Source: Indioceanicola profundi (GTDB lineage Bacteria > Pseudomonadota > Alphaproteobacteria > Azospirillales > Azospirillaceae). Taken from it: a DNA stretch of 64,000 bases. The translations under genes were made by a program, and so were the position numbers. Below the pieces are notes generated by a model that was not told where the DNA came from, searched no databases, and was given only the letters and a program-made list of their open reading frames with translations. Location of the stretch: assembly GCF_003568845.1 (NCBI RefSeq), contig NZ_CP030127.1, positions 124,001 through 188,000 on the forward strand, written 5' to 3'. This document shows positions 27,381 through 36,103 of the stretch, piece after piece; the first letter of the stretch is position 1, and each line of letters opens with the position of its first letter.

Positions 27381-28751
27381 TCACCCGCCCAATACTCGAC
27401 GTAATCCCATCAAAGCCAGCGAGACCAGGATCGTGGCGCCGAGCCCATACGACGCATTCCAGCGCCAAGCTACGGTCCAGACCGGCGTCTGGAGTAAGCG
27501 GCCAACATAAAGGGTCGTGCCGGAGAAGGGCGAGATCAATGTGGCCAGGCCGAAACTGGCCATCATGGTGTTTGCGACCACCTGCGGAGAGAGGTCCAGC
27601 ACGGCTGGCGGGGTAATTTGGCAGAGAATGATGATCGGGATCACCGGATGCAGCCCGATCAGGCCGAACAAGGCCACGATGGCCACGATGGCGGCTATGG
27701 CGGCGTCCCCGGTAGGGGGCGCAAAGGGAAGGCTTTCGCCCGCGGCGGCGGCGGCAACACCGGTTCCGAACAGGCTGGCCGCCGTGAACAGCAGAACCTC
27801 GCTACGCAACGCGGGGAGCTGTGCACGCATCTGGCATACCAAGGTGCTGCTAATTGCTCGACCACTGCCGTCCTTGCCGTTGATCGTGCGCAGCCAGAAG
27901 GCAGCATGGACTGGGCCGACCAATCCGATGGCAATCGGAATCGCAAGCCCCGCGCCTTCCACAAGGGCGAGAACCGGCAAGCACAGCCCGAGGAAGATCA
28001 GCCCCATGCCGCCCCAGTCGCGACCGGCGGCGGTGGGGCCTGCCGGCGTCGATGCGGACGTCGAGGCCCGGCTGCGGGTCAAACGGTCCATCGTCCAGGC
28101 GGAAAGGATCAGCAGGGCCGCGATGGCAAGGCCTGTGGGTGCGACATCCAGCCAGGTTAGGCCCGGCAGGACGGAGAGGACGACGGCGGTGGAAACGAAC
28201 AGGGGCGACCAGCTGGTTCCCGCACAGAAGCCGCGCAACATGGCCAAAGACAGGCGCTGGCGCAGCTTGGGGCTGCTGCTGCCCGACAGCATCGATGCTA
28301 CCAGCTGAAGACCGGCCAGGTTCAAGAAGGAGCCGAACAGGTGGGAGCCGGCCGCCAGCGCCAAGAATCGGCGGCCCGGCGGCTGGCTGATCAGATGGCG
28401 GCCGACTGCCATTAGGGACGGGCTCTGTAGGGCCGGCATCCGCAGGCAGGCAACGGCCGAGAACAGGACCAGAAACTGCAAGGACCTTTGGACGGCTTCG
28501 GCGACCACCCCGGTGAGAACATTGTTGAGCGCGCCGAGCAGAAGCCCGGCGCAGGCCAACAGGACGCCGACCCAGCGCTGCGCCGCTGGAATGCGGGGCA
28601 ACTCCAGGACCAGATAGGTGGCGAGAAGCAGGATCGCGAGCGGCAGCATGGCGTCGCTACCCGCAAGCGCCATTCCCATGGTGAGGATCACGAAACCGGC
28701 ATAGAGGCCGGCCGACCAGGGGTCGCGCGCGTCCGGTCGTTCGGCCGTCAT
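27381..28751 (-). CDS. Polytopic membrane transporter, probably organic anion
   Basis: 456 residues with about 10-12 hydrophobic helices (GLYAGFVILTMGMALAGSDA; VLLACAGLLLGALNNVL; AIVAIVALFGLIGLHPVIPI). The glycine-serine stretch LRGFCAGTSWSPLFVSTAVV and the C-terminal TMMASFGLATLISPFSGTTL resemble the two substrate-binding hairpins of DASS/ion-transporter-superfamily permeases, but the exact family is not certain. It overlaps the upstream dehydrogenase by ATGA and lies inside a hydroxy-acid gene set, so it probably imports that substrate. Confidence 0.75.
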   Translation of the reverse strand: MTAERPDARDPWSAGLYAGFVILTMGMALAGSDAMLPLAILLLATYLVLELPRIPAAQRWVGVLLACAGLLLGALNNVLTGVVAEAVQRSLQFLVLFSAVACLRMPALQSPSLMAVGRHLISQPPGRRFLALAAGSHLFGSFLNLAGLQLVASMLSGSSSPKLRQRLSLAMLRGFCAGTSWSPLFVSTAVVLSVLPGLTWLDVAPTGLAIAALLILSAWTMDRLTRSRASTSASTPAGPTAAGRDWGGMGLIFLGLCLPVLALVEGAGLAIPIAIGLVGPVHAAFWLRTINGKDGSGRAISSTLVCQMRAQLPALRSEVLLFTAASLFGTGVAAAAAGESLPFAPPTGDAAIAAIVAIVALFGLIGLHPVIPIIILCQITPPAVLDLSPQVVANTMMASFGLATLISPFSGTTLYVGRLLQTPVWTVAWRWNASYGLGATILVSLALMGLRRVLGG

Positions 28752-29680
28752 GGATCGAGGGCGTTCAGGGCCTTCTGCACGGCCACCAGAGCGCGGTCTC
28801 GCTGCCGCGCCAGAGCTTCGGGCGTCCTCCCGGCAGCCTCGTCCTCCACGCCGCGCACCAGCGCGTCGCAGACTTCAGGGGTCAGGCTCGGATTGCCGAG
28901 ATCGGCCCAGCGGCGTTCCTGACTGGGGCCGAGATGGTCGAGATAATGGCGCATTCCTCCGGCCCCGCCGCCGAGATGGAAGGTCATGTGGGGGCCCATG
29001 CTGGCCCAGCGCAGGCCGGGGCCATACACCATGGCCATGTCGACATCGGCGACGTCGCAGATGCCTTCAGCCACCAGATGAACGGCCTCCCGCCAGGCCG
29101 CAGCGCCCAGGCGACCGGCGATGTGTCCTTGCACCTCACGGCGGAGGCGGACGGGTTTCTTGCCGATGGTCCGGTAGAACTCCATGGCCCGATCCAACGC
29201 TTCGGGCGCGGTGCGCTCGCTGCCGGACACCTCGACCAGCGGCATCAGATGCGGCGGGTTGAAAGGATGACCCAGAATGCAGCGCTGCGGAGCCCGGCGG
29301 CACTCGACCTGGATCTGGGCCATCAGCAGGGAGGAGGTGCTGGAGGCGATGACCACCTGCGCGTCGGTTGCGGCATCCAGCCGGGCCAGTAGCCGGGCTT
29401 TCAGCTCAACCTTTTCCGGTGCATTCTCCTGAACGAAATCTGCGCCCTCGCAAGCCTCTTCGGCCGTGGCGGCGAAGCGGAGCCGGGTCGGGTCGGCCGT
29501 GGGAGCGAGGCCGAGCTGTTCGACATCCGTCCAGGCCACGTCGATGAAGCGGCGAAGACGATTTTCAGCGTCCTGGCCAGGGTCCCAGGCCACGACCTCC
29601 AGTCCGCGGGACAGCAGCCACGTGGCCCAGCCGGCGCCAATGGTCCCGGTGCCGATCACGGCAATACGATTGAAGCTCAT
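28748..29680 (-). CDS. 3-hydroxyacyl-CoA dehydrogenase-family NAD-dependent dehydrogenase
   Basis: 310 residues from MSFNRIAVIGTGTIGAGWAT; a 30-residue upstream extension overlaps the previous gene and is rejected. The NAD motif is GTGTIGAGW. The catalytic region has VIASSTSSLLMAQIQ and LGHPFNPPHLMPLVEVSG with the conserved His and Asn. The C-terminal domain is helical. The branch resembles L-carnitine, L-gulonate or hydroxybutyryl-CoA dehydrogenases, so the true substrate may be a free hydroxy acid. It overlaps both neighbours by four bases (ATGA), in a tight operon with a second member of the same family upstream and a permease downstream. Confidence 0.88.
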   Translation of the reverse strand: MSFNRIAVIGTGTIGAGWATWLLSRGLEVVAWDPGQDAENRLRRFIDVAWTDVEQLGLAPTADPTRLRFAATAEEACEGADFVQENAPEKVELKARLLARLDAATDAQVVIASSTSSLLMAQIQVECRRAPQRCILGHPFNPPHLMPLVEVSGSERTAPEALDRAMEFYRTIGKKPVRLRREVQGHIAGRLGAAAWREAVHLVAEGICDVADVDMAMVYGPGLRWASMGPHMTFHLGGGAGGMRHYLDHLGPSQERRWADLGNPSLTPEVCDALVRGVEDEAAGRTPEALARQRDRALVAVQKALNALDP

Positions 29681-30537
29681 TGCTCTTCCTCTTGCTTGAG
29701 CAGGTTCAGGACGCGGGTCAGCGTCTGCTGCTTCTTGCGGACATAGGCCTGCGCATCCCGCTGGCTCCAATCGTAAAAGCCGCGTCCGGTCTTAAGTCCG
29801 AGATCACCCTGCTTCACGATGTCCTGCAGCACGGGCGAGGGCGTGTCGCCGTGATGGAGAGCGGGAACGATGTTCCGCTGCGAGGAGGCGGCGATATCGA
29901 GCCCACTGATATCTTTCTGCTCGATCAGGCCGGTCACCGACATGCGGGGGCCGAGCACCCACTTCGCCGCTTCGTCTATCTCTTCTGCCGTCGCGATCCC
30001 CTGCTCGATCAGGTGGAAGGCCTCATGCAGGATGGCGTGCTGGAGGCGGTTGATCAGGAAGCCTGTCAGCGGCCTGCGCACCACGGCCGAGCGGCGGCCG
30101 GTCCGCAGCAGCGCCTCGCGCGTCCTCTCCAGCACGTCGGCCGAGGTCTGGGCCACCAGAGTCACCTCCACCATCGGCAGCAGGTGGGCGGGCTGGAAAT
30201 AGTGGATGCCAAGGAAGCGGTGCGGCGCGCTTAGTCTGTCCGCCATCTCCTGCAAGGGCAGGGCGGAGGTGTTGGTGGCAAGCACCGGGCCCTCGCCATA
30301 GGCCGCCTCCAGCCTGGCGAACAGCTCCATTTTCAAGTCCATCTGCTCCGGGATGGCCTCGATCACCAGGTCGGGGGCAGTTGGCGGCAAGGCCTCGACC
30401 ACCTGTACTCCGGGCGCCGCGCGAACCTTCGACGGCGTACGGCTGAGCAGGGTCGTTGGGAAGTCGGCATCGGCGAACCCGGCCGCGATCTCTGGCCCCA
30501 TGACGCCGCCGCCCACCACCAGAACAGTTTGAATCAT
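29677..30537 (-). CDS. 3-hydroxyacyl-CoA dehydrogenase-family protein, second member
   Basis: 286 residues from an ATG with GAGGAAA upstream; first gene of the minus-strand operon. It has the NAD motif VLVVGGGVMGPEIAAGF, VLATNTSALPLQEMADRL, FLGIHYFQPAHLLPMVEV with the catalytic His, and the C-terminal LGLKTGRGFYDWS typical of 3-hydroxybutyryl-CoA dehydrogenases. It differs from its neighbour, so the two are paralogues or sequential enzymes rather than a recent duplication. The start lies 60 bp from a 16-bp palindrome shared with both tctC promoters, so the operon may be co-regulated with the TTT transporter. Confidence 0.88.
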   Translation of the reverse strand: MIQTVLVVGGGVMGPEIAAGFADADFPTTLLSRTPSKVRAAPGVQVVEALPPTAPDLVIEAIPEQMDLKMELFARLEAAYGEGPVLATNTSALPLQEMADRLSAPHRFLGIHYFQPAHLLPMVEVTLVAQTSADVLERTREALLRTGRRSAVVRRPLTGFLINRLQHAILHEAFHLIEQGIATAEEIDEAAKWVLGPRMSVTGLIEQKDISGLDIAASSQRNIVPALHHGDTPSPVLQDIVKQGDLGLKTGRGFYDWSQRDAQAYVRKKQQTLTRVLNLLKQEEEQ

Positions 30538-30599
30538 GGCGTTTCCTCATTTTGGGCGTATTCCGCCCGTCCGGCGTCTTGCCGTCAAGCCGGTTAAAA

Positions 30600-30615
30600 G
30601 GATTATTGATAATCC
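30600..30615. promoter_or_regulatory. 16-bp palindromic operator candidate upstream of tctC copy 1
   Basis: GGATTAT-TG-ATAATCC lies in the divergent region between the minus-strand dehydrogenase operon (start 30537) and tctC (start 30677). The same palindrome with the centre reversed is at 42537-42552, before the second tctC. It has the size and symmetry of operators used by GntR/FCD regulators; a gene of that type lies at 38732-39433. Confidence 0.6.
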
Positions 30616-30676
30616 TGGGCGATGGGTCTAGGCTCGGGTTCATTAACCAAGAATCAACGAACCTGGAGGAAGCGCT

Positions 30677-31657
30677 GTGAGAGTGAGCAAGATCATCTAT
30701 GCCGCAGCGGCAGTTGCTCTGGCCCTTGGTGGGCAGGCTGCCCAGGCCGAGTACAAGCAGGGCGACAAGGTCACGGTGCTGCAGGGCTTCAAGCCCGGCG
30801 GCGGTTCGGACGTGCTGGCCCAGCTGACCCAGCCGCATCTGCAAAAGGAGCTGGGCGTCACCTTCGTGAACCAGTATGTGCCCGGCGCCACCGGTGCCAT
30901 CGCCTGGACCCAGCTGGCGCATCAGAGCAAGTCGGACGGGTCGGTGATCAGCATCACGAACACGCCGATGCTGATGACCAACTACATCATGAACGAGGAC
31001 ATCCGCTACACGATCGACGATCTGGAGCCGCTGGTGAACGTGGTCACCGATCCCGGAGTGATCGTGGTAGGCAAGGACAGCCCCTTCAAGACCGCGCAGG
31101 AGTTCCTGGACCATGCCAAGGCCAATCCGGGCCGGATCCGGGTCGGCAATTCCGGTGTGGGCGGGGATGATTTCTTCACCACGTTGATGTTGCAGCGCGC
31201 CTCGGACATGAAGTTCACCATGGTGCCGTTCCAGGGCGACGGCCCCTCCTGGCAGGCCGCCATGGCCGGCAAGATCGACGCCAGCTTCAATAATCTGGGC
31301 AATGTCTATTCCCAGGTTGAGTCCGGCAATCTGCGCATGCTGGCGATCTTCACCGAGGAGCGTCACCCCAAGCTGCCCGATGTGCCGACCCTGAAGGAGC
31401 TGGGCTACGACGTGGTGGCCGGCTCGTCGCGGGGTTACAGCGGGCCCAAGGGCATGCCGGAGGACAAGAAGCAGCAGTTCATCGCGGCCATGCAGAAGGT
31501 TGCCGCTGATCCGAAGTTCAAGAAGGATGCGGAGGCGCAGGCGCTCGATATCGACATCATCACCGGCGACGAGTACCGGACCTTCATGAAGGAGCAGGAA
31601 ACCGAGTTCAAGGAGATCTGGAACGAGGTCAAGGACACGATCGGCAACGGCCAGTAA
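30677..31657 (+). CDS. tctC: TTT-family periplasmic solute-binding protein (TctC/Bug), copy 1
   Basis: 326 residues from a GTG start with GGAGGA six bases upstream. It has a signal peptide (SKIIYAAAAVALALGGQAAQA, cleaved before EYKQG). The mature protein has the Bug-family hallmarks VLQGFKPGGGSDVLAQLTQP, YVPGATGAIAWTQLAHQ and IRVGNSGVGGDDFFTTLM. It captures a carboxylate in the periplasm and delivers it to TctA/TctB. There is no tctAB beside this copy; an FAD oxidase follows. The second copy at 41495-42475 is identical except for five substitutions in the last 35 residues (for example Ile to Val in ALDIDII, and EYRTFM to EYAAFL). That suggests recent duplication or gene conversion. Confidence 0.93.
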   Translation: MRVSKIIYAAAAVALALGGQAAQAEYKQGDKVTVLQGFKPGGGSDVLAQLTQPHLQKELGVTFVNQYVPGATGAIAWTQLAHQSKSDGSVISITNTPMLMTNYIMNEDIRYTIDDLEPLVNVVTDPGVIVVGKDSPFKTAQEFLDHAKANPGRIRVGNSGVGGDDFFTTLMLQRASDMKFTMVPFQGDGPSWQAAMAGKIDASFNNLGNVYSQVESGNLRMLAIFTEERHPKLPDVPTLKELGYDVVAGSSRGYSGPKGMPEDKKQQFIAAMQKVAADPKFKKDAEAQALDIDIITGDEYRTFMKEQETEFKEIWNEVKDTIGNGQ

Positions 31658-31784
31658 CGTCGCTGCGGTCGTGGAAGTCCCGCACCGCCCCGTCCAGCCG
31701 GTTTTGAAGGCGGGCGATGCGGGAGCGGGTTCCACAGGCGCGGAAATCCAAATCCGACCTGACAAGAAGGGATCAGGACCCACG

Positions 31785-32903
31785 ATGGAAAGGGTGGATT
31801 GCGTTGTCGTCGGCGCCGGTGTGGTTGGCTTGGCTGTTGGGCGGGCGTTGGCTCTGGGCGGCCGGGAAGTGCTGGTGCTGGAGCAGGGGCCCGGCATCGG
31901 CCAGGAGACCAGCAGCCGCAATTCCGAAGTCATCCATGCCGGTATTTACTATCAGCCCGGCAGCCTGAAGGCGCGCCTGTGCGTCCGGGGCAAAGAGCAG
32001 CTCTACACCTACTGCCGGGAACGCGGGATCGCCCATCGACGTTGCGGAAAAATCATCGTCGGGACGCGGCCTGAGCATCAGGCCGTCCTCGAACGCTACA
32101 GCGCGACCGCAGCCGAAAATGGCGTGCTGGATCTCTCCATGCTGGACCGCTCGGCGATCCGCGACATGGAGCCGGAAGTCGATGCCGTTGTCGGCGTTCT
32201 TTCTCCTTCATCCGGCATCGTCGACAGCCATGCACTGATGCTGAGCCTTCAAGGCGACATCGAAAATGCCGGCGGAGCGGTCCTGCTGCACACGCCGGTA
32301 TTGGGCGGACGTCCGGGTGCGGACGGGTTGGAGTTGGAGATCGGAGGGGCGGAGCCGATGCGGCTCGGCTGCCGCACCCTGGTGAATGCAGCGGGGCTGG
32401 GCGCGCAGGACCTGGCCTTGAAGGTGGGGGCGGCGCCGGAGAATGTGCCAACGCGGTATCTGGCGATCGGCCATTACTACGTCCTGAGCGGTCGCAGCCC
32501 TTTTCACCGGCTGGTCTACCCGATCCCGGAAGATGGCGGGCTTGGCGTCCACGTCACCGTGGATCTGGGCGGCCAGGCCAAGTTCGGGCCCGATGTTCGT
32601 TGGATCGACAAGGCGGATTACGCCTTCGATGACAGCCGTCGCGGACAATTCGTCGAGGCTATCCGCAACTATTACCCTGGCCTGGACGAGAATCGCCTGC
32701 AGCCCGGCTACACCGGAATTCGTCCCAAGCTGTCGGGACCTGGCGCCGGATTTTCGGATTTCAGGATCGATTTTCCTCAGAGCACGGGGGTGCCGGGTCT
32801 GGTCAGTCTTTATGGCATGGAATCGCCGGGGCTGACCTCCTGCCTTGCGATTGGGGACTATGTGGCACAGGGGGTGGCCACGTCACAAACAGATCTGGCC
32901 TAG
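31785..32903 (+). CDS. FAD-dependent oxidoreductase, L-2-hydroxyglutarate oxidase-like
   Basis: 372 residues from MERVDCVVVGAGVVGLAVGR, which opens with the dinucleotide-binding motif; the start at 31785 is preceded by AAGAAGGGATCAGG. LhgO-type motifs are NSEVIHAGIYYQPGSLKARL, SSGIVDSHALMLSLQ, TLVNAAGLGAQDLAL and GYTGIRPKLSGPGAGFSDF. The family oxidises L-2-hydroxy acids to 2-keto acids and passes electrons to FAD, then to oxygen or quinone. Located between tctC and the dehydratase genes, it probably acts on the imported hydroxy acid or an intermediate. It has not lost any visible family motif. Confidence 0.88.
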   Translation: MERVDCVVVGAGVVGLAVGRALALGGREVLVLEQGPGIGQETSSRNSEVIHAGIYYQPGSLKARLCVRGKEQLYTYCRERGIAHRRCGKIIVGTRPEHQAVLERYSATAAENGVLDLSMLDRSAIRDMEPEVDAVVGVLSPSSGIVDSHALMLSLQGDIENAGGAVLLHTPVLGGRPGADGLELEIGGAEPMRLGCRTLVNAAGLGAQDLALKVGAAPENVPTRYLAIGHYYVLSGRSPFHRLVYPIPEDGGLGVHVTVDLGGQAKFGPDVRWIDKADYAFDDSRRGQFVEAIRNYYPGLDENRLQPGYTGIRPKLSGPGAGFSDFRIDFPQSTGVPGLVSLYGMESPGLTSCLAIGDYVAQGVATSQTDLA

Positions 32904-32941
32904 CCCGTATCGGCGTAACAGCGGAGGCGGCCGGCGCCCCA

Positions 32942-32955
32942 GGTAAGCGCTTACC
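32942..32955. promoter_or_regulatory. LacI-type operator, upstream site
   Basis: GGTAAGCGCTTACC, a perfect 14-base palindrome with the central CG typical of LacI/GalR-family operators. It lies 93 bases before the enolase-superfamily start codon. A second copy of its 12-base core is inside that gene. Confidence 0.72.
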
Positions 32956-33047
32956 GCGCAAGGCGGCCAGAATTTCGTAGCAGTCCGTTTTCGGGCTCGG
33001 AAGACCCGGAACCTAATCATCCACACATATCTTGAAAGGGAAGAAAC

Positions 33048-34208
33048 GTGAGCAATACCCAAGACCGCACTGTAAGCGCTTACGCGCCAGCGAAGATCGT
33101 GTCCGTTGAAGCGGCCACCGTGCGTGTTCCCCTGGACAATCCTACGTCCTTCTCGACCCGTCAGGTTCTTGCCCGCGACTATGCAATCGTGCGCATCCGC
33201 ACCGACGATGGGGCGGAGGGCATCGGCTTCTGCTACGGCGGCTCCACCAACGGCGACATCGTCACCAAGGCGGTGCGCGAGATGTTCGCGCCGAAGCTGA
33301 TCGGCCAGGACCCGACCCGCGTGGAAGGCATCTGGCAAGAGATGTATCAGGACGCGCTGCTGCAGGGCCGCGCCGGCGCCGTGATCCGCGCCATTTCCAT
33401 CATCGACATCGCTCTCTGGGACCGTAACGCCCGCGCCGTCGGCCTGCCGCTCTACCGGCTGCTTGGCGCGGTCCGCACCGACCGCGTCCCGGCCTATGCC
33501 AGCGGCGGCTATTATCTGGATGGCAAGACGCCCGCAAAGCTCGGCGAGGAGCTGGCTGGCTACGTCGCGCAGGGCTTCAAGGCCGTCAAAATGAAGGTCG
33601 GCCGCCTCGACCCGCGCGGGGAGGAAGAACGTATCCGCGCGGCCCGCGAGGCTATCGGTCCCGATGTCCTTCTGATGCTGGACGCCAACAACGCCTGGAA
33701 GGACCTGCCCACGGCCATGCGCTACATGGACCGGTACGAGCCTTATGATCCGTACTGGATCGAGGAGCCGTTCAGCCCGGACGACATCGATAATCATGCC
33801 CGTTTGGCTGCCAACACCCATGTGTCGGTCGCGACCGGCGAGATCGAGGTCGGGCGCTGGCGGCATAAGGAGCTGATGGACAAGGGCGGCGCCATCATCC
33901 TGCAGACCGATGCGGCGGTGTGCGGCGGCATCAGCGAGTTCCGCCGCATCGCGGCCACGGCCGCCTCTTACGGCATCAACATGTGCCCGCACTGGTTCCA
34001 CGACCTGCATGTCCACCTGGTCGCCTCTTCGGTGAACGGGCAGTTCGTGGAATTCTTCTCCGACGACCAGGTGCTGAACTTCCGTCGCCTGATTACCCGT
34101 CAGTTGGAGATCGAGGATGGCGAGCTGAAGCTGCCGCAGCAGCCGGGCCTGGGCTTCGATTTCGACGAGGAAGCTATCGGCCGCTGGGCTCTGGACGGCT
34201 GGAAATAA
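33048..34208 (+). CDS. Enolase-superfamily sugar-acid dehydratase (mandelate racemase/MLE type)
   Basis: 386 residues from a GTG start with GAAAGGGAAG upstream. The capping domain is N-terminal. The barrel holds the catalytic KxK motif (FKAVKMKVG), metal ligands Asp in LLMLDANNAW, Glu in YWIEEPFSPDD and Glu in VATGEIEVGRW, and the acid/base His region MCPHWFHDLHVHL. It belongs to the mandelate-racemase subgroup, where most members dehydrate aldonic or aldaric acids to 2-keto-3-deoxy acids using magnesium. A LacI-type operator sits inside codons 9-12. It is followed by an IlvD/Edd dehydratase and a DapA-family aldolase, consistent with a sugar-acid route. The substrate cannot be assigned from sequence alone. 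Confidence 0.9.
   Translation: MSNTQDRTVSAYAPAKIVSVEAATVRVPLDNPTSFSTRQVLARDYAIVRIRTDDGAEGIGFCYGGSTNGDIVTKAVREMFAPKLIGQDPTRVEGIWQEMYQDALLQGRAGAVIRAISIIDIALWDRNARAVGLPLYRLLGAVRTDRVPAYASGGYYLDGKTPAKLGEELAGYVAQGFKAVKMKVGRLDPRGEEERIRAAREAIGPDVLLMLDANNAWKDLPTAMRYMDRYEPYDPYWIEEPFSPDDIDNHARLAANTHVSVATGEIEVGRWRHKELMDKGGAIILQTDAAVCGGISEFRRIAATAASYGINMCPHWFHDLHVHLVASSVNGQFVEFFSDDQVLNFRRLITRQLEIEDGELKLPQQPGLGFDFDEEAIGRWALDGWK
33072..33083. promoter_or_regulatory. LacI-type operator, intragenic site
   Basis: GTAAGCGCTTAC, the same 12-base palindrome as the upstream site, lies within codons 9-12 (Val-Ser-Ala-Tyr) of the enolase-superfamily gene. The centres of the two sites are 129 bp apart, close to a whole number of helical turns, so repression by DNA looping is possible. 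The LacI-family gene at 36104-37156 is the obvious regulator. Confidence 0.7.
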
Positions 34209-34298
34209 GAAGTTTATCCGGCGGGGCGCCGGGTGCGCCTCGCCGGATCGTATGCACTACAGGCTTGCCGCAACCTTTCCAACAGAGATGCCGCAGAC

Positions 34299-36020
34299 AT
34301 GACGGACGATACCAACAGCAAGGCCAAAGGCCTCGGACGGGGACTCACCAACTATGGCGACCCCGATTTCTCCCTTTATCTGCGCCGCTCCTTCGCCAAG
34401 TCGATGGGACTGTCGAACGAGGCTCTGCGCAAGCCGGTGATTGGCATTGCCACCTCGCCCTCCGGTTTCAACAACTGTCACCGCCATTTTCCGGAGCTGA
34501 CGGATGCGGTAAAGCGCGGAGTGCTGGCGGCTGGCGGCCTGCCGCTGGAATTCCCGACCATCTCGCTGGGCGAGGTGTTCCTTAACCCGACCAGCATGAT
34601 GTACCGCAACCTGATGGCGATGGATGCGGAAGAAATGATCCGCGCCCAGCCGATGGATGCGGTGGTGATGCTCGGCGCGTGCGACAAGACCGTGCCGGCC
34701 CTGCTGATGGGGGCTTTCTCGGCGAATGTACCCGCCATCATGCTGATCGGGGGGCCCATGCTGCCGATGCCCTATCGCGGGGAACGGTTGGGGGCCTGCA
34801 CCGACTGCCGTCGCTTCTGGGGCAAGTATCGGGCCGGCGAAATCGATTCCCAAGGTATCTCCGAGATTGAAGGCAATCTGGCGACCACGGCCGGCTCCTG
34901 CGCCGTTATGGGCACGGCCAGCACCATGGCCTCCATTGCCGAGGCCTTGGGGATGACACTGCCGGGCACCGCCGCCATCCCGGCCGTGCATGCCGACCGT
35001 CTTCGGGCGGCGGAAGCGTCGGGCGCCGAAGCCGTGCGCATGGCGGTGACTGGCGGCCCGCGGCCGCTGGAGATCGTCGATGACAAGGCCGTGGAAAACG
35101 CCCTACGGGTTCTGCTGGCCATCGGCGGCTCCACGAACGGCATCGTCCACCTCACTGCCATGGCGGGCCGGGCCGGGGTCAAGATCTCGCTGGACCGGCT
35201 CAACGAGCTGTCCGACACCACCCCGGTGCTCGTCGATCTCAAGCCGACCGGCCAATATTATATGAGCGACCTGCATGCTGCCGGCGGCATCGGTGCGGTC
35301 ATGCGGGAGATCAAGCCGCTGCTGCATCTTGACGCTAGGACGGTCACCGGCGAAACGCTGGGCGAGCGGCTGGAAGGCGAGGTCTGGGTGGCCCGCAACG
35401 TGATCCGCAGCGCGGACACGCCGATCAACGCGCAGGGCGGGCTGGTCGCTCTGTTCGGGTCCCTGGCCCCGAACGGCGCCATTCTGAAGCGGTCAGCCGC
35501 CGATCCCAACCTGTTCGAGCGGGAGGGGCGTGCTGTTGTGTTCTCGTCGCTCAACGATCTGGCCGAGCGGATCGACCAGCCCGATCTGGACGTCAATGCT
35601 GATGATTTCCTGATCCTGCAGAATGCCGGCCCGAAGAGCGGAACCGGCATGCCGGAGGCCGGCTATCTGCCGATCCCGTCCAAGCTGGCCCGTGCCGGCG
35701 TCAAGGACATGGTTCGTATCTCCGACGCGCGCATGAGCGGCACGGCCTTCGGCACTGTCGTGCTGCATGTTTCTCCCGAAGCGGCGATCGGGGGACCGCT
35801 GGCCCTGGTGCGGACCGGCGATCGTATTCGGCTCAGCGTCAAGGAGCGCAGGATCGACCTGTTGGTGGAGGAGGCAGAGTTGGCCAAGCGGCGCGAAGGA
35901 TGGAAGCCTCCGGTGGAGACGCCGCCGCGCGGTTACGGAAAGCTGTTCTTCGATCATGTGCTGCAGGCCGAGGAAGGCTGCGATTTTGACTTCCTGCAAG
36001 CCGTCCCGGCCAAAAAGTAG
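34299..36020 (+). CDS. IlvD/Edd-family dehydratase (sugar-acid dehydratase)
   Basis: 573 residues from MTDDTNSKAKGLGRGLTNYG. Cysteines for the iron-sulfur cluster are in VVMLGACDKTVPALLMG, LGACTDCRRFWGKY and TTAGSCAVMGTASTMAS. Other family motifs are GSTNGIVHLTAMAGRAG and RISDARMSGTAFGTVVLHVS. Members include dihydroxy-acid, phosphogluconate and pentonate/hexonate dehydratases. The GRGLTNYGDPDFS N-terminus and the context favour the aldonate-dehydratase group. It removes water from a sugar acid to give a 2-keto-3-deoxy acid. It lies 90 bp after the enolase-superfamily gene; two unrelated dehydratases in one operon suggest two substrates or stereoisomers. Confidence 0.9.
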   Translation: MTDDTNSKAKGLGRGLTNYGDPDFSLYLRRSFAKSMGLSNEALRKPVIGIATSPSGFNNCHRHFPELTDAVKRGVLAAGGLPLEFPTISLGEVFLNPTSMMYRNLMAMDAEEMIRAQPMDAVVMLGACDKTVPALLMGAFSANVPAIMLIGGPMLPMPYRGERLGACTDCRRFWGKYRAGEIDSQGISEIEGNLATTAGSCAVMGTASTMASIAEALGMTLPGTAAIPAVHADRLRAAEASGAEAVRMAVTGGPRPLEIVDDKAVENALRVLLAIGGSTNGIVHLTAMAGRAGVKISLDRLNELSDTTPVLVDLKPTGQYYMSDLHAAGGIGAVMREIKPLLHLDARTVTGETLGERLEGEVWVARNVIRSADTPINAQGGLVALFGSLAPNGAILKRSAADPNLFEREGRAVVFSSLNDLAERIDQPDLDVNADDFLILQNAGPKSGTGMPEAGYLPIPSKLARAGVKDMVRISDARMSGTAFGTVVLHVSPEAAIGGPLALVRTGDRIRLSVKERRIDLLVEEAELAKRREGWKPPVETPPRGYGKLFFDHVLQAEEGCDFDFLQAVPAKK

Positions 36021-36103
36021 AGATGATGCGGTCGCCGTCGCCATTCGGTCGTCCAATCCCGACCCCGGACGATTCGTCCCGTGGGGAGGGGGAGAATGGA
36101 CGG

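Larger units (their letters stand above)
30597..31657 (+). repeat. Inverted repeat unit 1 (tctC plus promoter)
   Basis: A segment of about 1.06 kb containing the palindrome, leader and tctC gene. It is repeated in the opposite direction at 41495-42555. Similarity starts at the palindrome and ends at the stop codon. Confidence 0.88.

Noticed and set aside
30023-31933. 636-codon minus-strand open frame across tctC copy 1
   Set aside because: It runs antisense through tctC and then out of frame through the dehydrogenase gene; a matching antisense frame occurs over tctC copy 2 because the DNA is duplicated.
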